A stretch of DNA of 7,034 nt from Planctomycetota bacterium (lineage in GTDB: Bacteria > Planctomycetota > B15-G4 > JADJEK01): contig JAEUIB010000210.1 of NCBI GenBank assembly GCA_016795255.1, forward strand, positions 1 to 7,034, read 5' to 3'. The notes below the pieces were generated by a model, which was not told the DNA's origin, ran no database searches, and saw only the letters and a list, made by a program, of their open reading frames with translations. This document shows, one piece after another, positions 4,800 to 7,034 of the stretch; the first letter of the stretch is position 1, and each line of letters begins with the position of its first letter. A program made the translations under genes and the position numbers.

Positions 4800-5841
4800 G
4801 TCGATCGGCAAGGACGCCTGGCTGCGCGGCGAGGGACAGGACGCGGACATCGTCATCTCGACGCGCGTGCGACTGGCGCGCAACGTCGAGGGCTTCGCGC
4901 TGAAGGCGAAGCTCGCGGGCGACGAAGAAGTCGCGCTCGTCCAACATCTCAAGCAGCGCATCGGCAAGGTGAAGCTGGCCGAGAAGCAGCAGTTCGTCGA
5001 TCTGAAGCCCCTCGACGACGTCGAACGGCTGCTGCTCGTCGAGCGCCATCTGATCAGCCTCGACCACGCGAACGCGGACAGCGAGCGCGGCGTCATCCAC
5101 GACGACCAGGGCTCGATCGCGCTGATGCTGAACGAAGAGGACCACCTGCGTCTGCAGGTCCTCGGCTCGGGAATGTGCGCGGAGGAAGTGTTCGACCGCG
5201 CGTTCGCGATCGAGGACGACCTGCAAGGTGTCGTCGAGTTCGCGTACCACTCGCGGTATGGATACCTGACGTCGTGCCCGACGAACGTCGGGACCGGCAT
5301 GCGCCTGTCGGTGATGATGCACCTGCCGGGGCTCGCGTTCACGAAGCAGATCGACAAGGTCTTCAACGCCGTCGCGCGCATGAACCTCGCCGTGCGCGGG
5401 TTCTACGGTGAAGGGACGAAGGCGCTGTCGGACCTGTATCAAATCAGCAATCAGGTGACGCTCGGCAAGACGCCCGAGGAGTTGCTGAACGACGTCCGCA
5501 GCGTGATCCCGGTCATCCTGCGCTGGGAGCGCGAGGTCCGGAACCAAGTCTTGAAAGCCGACCGCGTCGGCCTCGAGGACAAGGTCTGGCGCGCGCTCGG
5601 CGCACTGCGGTCGGCGCGCACGATGAGCAGCTCCGAGGCGTTCGAACAGCTCTCGCACGTCCGCCTCGGCGTGCACTGCGAGCTGATCCCCGACCTGACG
5701 ATCGCGACGCTGAACGAGCTGTTCCTGCTGTGCCAGCCCGGCCACCTGCAAACGGTCGTCTGCGGAGGCAAGGCGATCGAGCCGCGCAAGCGCGACATCG
5801 TCCGCGCCGAGCTGTTGAGGTCGCGTCTCGGCGGGCGGTGA
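4792..5841 (+). CDS. mcsB: Protein-arginine kinase McsB
   Basis: A 349-residue cytoplasmic kinase related to phosphagen kinases. It phosphorylates arginine side chains on proteins, which in Bacillus marks them for ClpCP. All diagnostic blocks are present: ISTRVRLARN (22-31, nucleotide phosphate binding), NEEDH (114-118, guanidinium site with the catalytic acid), CPTNVGTGMR (162-171, catalytic-type Cys162), RGFYGEG (202-208), QISNQ (217-221) and a C-terminal RDIVRA (334-339). The last fits the RDxxRA allosteric phosphoarginine-docking motif of Bacillus McsB, a feature absent from creatine and arginine kinases. The length is normal for McsB. GAGG at 4782-4785 is 6 nt before the ATG, and the gene starts inside the end of mcsA. 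A hairpin 20 nt after the stop (5861-5894) probably ends the transcript. The assignment as protein kinase rather than small-molecule kinase is strong because of McsA and RDIVRA. Confidence 0.96.
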   Translation: MVESIGKDAWLRGEGQDADIVISTRVRLARNVEGFALKAKLAGDEEVALVQHLKQRIGKVKLAEKQQFVDLKPLDDVERLLLVERHLISLDHANADSERGVIHDDQGSIALMLNEEDHLRLQVLGSGMCAEEVFDRAFAIEDDLQGVVEFAYHSRYGYLTSCPTNVGTGMRLSVMMHLPGLAFTKQIDKVFNAVARMNLAVRGFYGEGTKALSDLYQISNQVTLGKTPEELLNDVRSVIPVILRWEREVRNQVLKADRVGLEDKVWRALGALRSARTMSSSEAFEQLSHVRLGVHCELIPDLTIATLNELFLLCQPGHLQTVVCGGKAIEPRKRDIVRAELLRSRLGGR

Positions 5842-5860
5842 GGGCGGGGCCAAAGGCTGA

Positions 5861-5894
5861 TGCGCGTGAATTGCATTGGCGTAATTCGCGCGTA
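5861..5894 (+). terminator. Inverted repeat after mcsB, possible terminator
   Basis: TGCGCGTGAATT (5861-5872) pairs with AATTCGCGCGTA (5883-5894) over 12 positions, including two G-U pairs, around a 10-nt loop. It lies 20 nt after the mcsB stop. No T-run follows immediately. A terminator or mRNA 3'-protecting hairpin for mcsA-mcsB is the simplest reading. Confidence 0.45.
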
Positions 5895-5916
5895 CAACGT
5901 GCTTTGAGATTGATCT

Positions 5917-5947
5917 TGCAAATCGTAAGTGCCGCTGACGATTTGCA
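5917..5947. promoter_or_regulatory. Perfect 10-bp inverted repeat upstream of the Clp-N protein gene
   Basis: TGCAAATCGT (5917-5926) and ACGATTTGCA (5938-5947) are exact reverse complements separated by 11 nt. Half-sites are AT-rich against a GC-rich background, and the centre-to-centre distance is 21 bp, two helical turns. This is typical of a dimeric repressor operator, though an RNA hairpin is equally possible. It lies 124 nt upstream of the Clp-N start and about 75 nt after mcsB. No convincing -35/-10 pair is visible nearby. Confidence 0.45.
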
Positions 5948-6070
5948 CACGACCGCCATCGCGGTTCGTGGGAGACGTCGGAAAGAACACGACCGAGGCA
6001 TGATGCGCAACTCGCGTGCGACCGAACTCGCAGACCGTCCACTTCGCGAGCCGACGCTCATGGACCTTCG

Positions 6071-6487
6071 ATGACGCCCGATCCCACACGCAAACTCGCG
6101 GACCTCGCGAAAGCCGAAGCCGACGCGCTCGGTCACGGCGCGATCTCGACGGAGCACTTCCTGCTCGCGCTGGCGACCGATCCGTCGTGCGGAGCGATGT
6201 CGCTGCTTTCGCGCTTCGGAGCGACCGCGGACGCGATCCGCGCGGCCGTGATCACACTCGCGCCGTCGGGACATGCGACTCCTCGAGCGCGACTGCCGTT
6301 CACGCCGGATGCGAAGCGCGTGCTGGAAGCCGCGTTGAACGCCGCGACCGCGTTGGCGACCCAACGCATCGAATCCACGCATGTGCTGCTCGGTCTGACG
6401 TCGGACCCGGAGTTCACGTCGGCGCGCGCCCTCGCGTCGATGGGCCTCGATCTTGCCAAGGTGCGCGAGGCTGTGCTGCGGGGGTGA
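6071..6487 (+). CDS. Stand-alone Clp N-terminal domain protein (ClpC-NTD-like)
   Basis: A 138-residue protein that is essentially only a Clp_N double repeat, the domain at the N-terminus of ClpA and ClpC that binds adaptors and, in Bacillus ClpC, phosphoarginine. Repeat 1 is seen in LADLAKAEADALGHG-ISTEHFLLAL (9-34), repeat 2 in FTPDAKRVLEAAL (77-89) and ESTHVLLGL (101-109). There is no Walker motif or AAA+ module, and the stop follows the domain directly. Aligned to Bacillus ClpC, the first phosphoarginine-binding glutamate (E32) corresponds to E28, but the second (E106) is replaced by T103. The opening FT-RA block of repeat 1 is also not preserved. No Shine-Dalgarno precedes ATG 6071, but a small upstream reading frame ends in an ATGA overlap with it. 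Its place beside mcsA-mcsB suggests a reader or adaptor for arginine-phosphorylated proteins. That role is inferred; the domain call is firm. Confidence 0.88.
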   Translation: MTPDPTRKLADLAKAEADALGHGAISTEHFLLALATDPSCGAMSLLSRFGATADAIRAAVITLAPSGHATPRARLPFTPDAKRVLEAALNAATALATQRIESTHVLLGLTSDPEFTSARALASMGLDLAKVREAVLRG

Positions 6488-6527
6488 CTAGCGATCGTGG
6501 TCGACGCCAACGCGTCGCTGCGCGACC

Positions 6528-6863
6528 TCAAGCGCTGACGTGATCTGATTCAGCGGGCGAACGTTCCCTGACCCGATCCGTCCGATCCCGTGGATCCCGA
6601 CGTGCGTGGAACACAGCCGTGATCAACACGCGGTCCGCCTCGACGGCGTAGAGCACGAGTTACGGAAAGCGTCGGAGCAACGCCTTTCGCGTTCTGGAAG
6701 CGACGAGCTCGTGACCCTCCGGCATTCGGCGGAGCTGCTCGAGCGTTGCCTCGAACGCGAGGAGGAACTCGAGTCCAAGGCCGCGCCTTTGACGCTCGTA
6801 CCAAGCGAACGCATCCACCACCTCGCGCTCGGCTTCGGGAAGGAAGTGGATCGGGAGAGTCAC
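6528..6863 (-). pseudogene. RelE/ParE-type toxin interrupted by an in-frame TAA
   Basis: Minus-strand gene starting at GTG 6863. It overlaps the antitoxin stop in a GTGA junction, the usual antitoxin-then-toxin arrangement. Residues 1-67 are typical of the RelE/ParE superfamily of mRNA-cleaving or gyrase-targeting toxins: IHFLPEAERE, an AWYE block (20-23), GLGLEFL (28-34) and RKALLRRFP (59-67). A TAA at 6662-6660 then stops translation. The same frame continues with LVLYAVEADRVLITAVFH and ARRDPR, which is the expected last beta strands and C-terminal catalytic-site region, and runs to a TGA at 6530-6528. Family members usually have Tyr where the TAA stands (FPY), so one base change from TAC or TAT explains it. 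The 67-residue product would lack the C-terminal strands and is probably inactive. A sequencing or assembly error is the main alternative. Confidence 0.8.
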
Positions 6864-7034
6864 TGCCCGTCTTCCAGCCTCCGCTTGATGTCCTCCCATG
6901 AAGAGCACTCGCGAGGGTGTTCTTCATGTGCGCGGAGCCGGCGCTCCGCTTCGTCCCGTTGAGCGGTAGTGATTTCGACGTCTCGTGGCGAGCGCGCGAT
7001 GTCGTCCCAGAGGTCTTGGACTCGCAGGATCTTC
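6860..7034 (-). CDS. Antitoxin, putative addiction module component family (5' end outside the window)
   Basis: The last 57 residues of a minus-strand antitoxin; the start lies beyond the window edge and perhaps 15-20 residues are missing. The visible sequence has the hallmark LWDDIA near its start, then EITTAQRDEAERRLRAHE, and a tail with SSWEDIKRRLED. This is the pattern of the short, unstable TIGR02574/PF09720-type antitoxins: a conserved LWDSL-like motif, a helix beginning around a xxAQ/xxxQ position, and a PWEEV-like toxin-binding tail. These proteins normally neutralise the RelE/ParE toxin encoded just downstream and repress their own operon. Its TGA (6862-6860) overlaps the toxin GTG by 4 nt. 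The reading frame here is intact, unlike that of the toxin. Confidence 0.85.
   Translation of the reverse strand, partial: KILRVQDLWDDIARSPRDVEITTAQRDEAERRLRAHEEHPRECSSWEDIKRRLEDGQ

Noticed and set aside
4756..6042. Long minus-strand open frame opposite mcsB
   Set aside because: It is the antisense shadow of a fully recognisable McsB.
6550..6927. Alternative minus-strand frame through the toxin-antitoxin region
   Set aside because: It has low-complexity composition and lies out of frame with both the antitoxin and toxin reading frames, which show clear family motifs.

Overview
This is a GC-rich, gene-dense bacterial chromosome fragment. Several proteins suggest Planctomycetota or a close relative. 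They are a bifunctional-nuclease protein beginning MELARI, a PEGA-domain lipoprotein, a non-canonical MurD, and a McsA/McsB pair beside a free-standing Clp N-terminal-domain protein. The phylum is an inference from protein style; there is no rRNA here to settle it.

Layout, left to right. A DUF151 bifunctional nuclease gene (69-473) is followed after 22 nt by tRNA-Ser(UGA) (496-583). A second serine tRNA, tRNA-Ser(GCU), lies at 962-1054. The 378-nt spacer between them holds two direct copies of a 113-nt near-palindrome (586-698 and 699-811). The two copies differ at two arm base pairs, and both partners have changed in each pair, so pairing is preserved. After a GC hairpin (1069-1099) come an unrecognised possibly exported protein (1171-2229), a PEGA lipoprotein (2285-2692) and a MurD-type ligase (2709-4106). 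The last two are 16 nt apart and are probably one transcript.

The next block looks like a protein-arginine phosphorylation module. mcsA (4257-4799) and mcsB (4792-5841) overlap by 8 nt. An AT-richer 229-nt gap with two inverted repeats separates them from a small protein consisting only of a double Clp repeat domain (6071-6487), the part of ClpC that reads phosphoarginine in Bacillus. In Firmicutes the order is ctsR-mcsA-mcsB-clpC; here no ctsR is next door and the ClpC position is taken by a protein with no AAA+ domain.

The right end carries a minus-strand type II toxin-antitoxin pair. The antitoxin runs off the window edge. The RelE/ParE-type toxin is interrupted by one in-frame TAA, and recognisable family sequence continues in the same frame beyond it.

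Three genes share a promoter-like motif, TG-NN-TANANT, just upstream (18-27, 2267-2276, 4155-4164). It helps choose the first gene's start and suggests that the lipoprotein mRNA is nearly leaderless.
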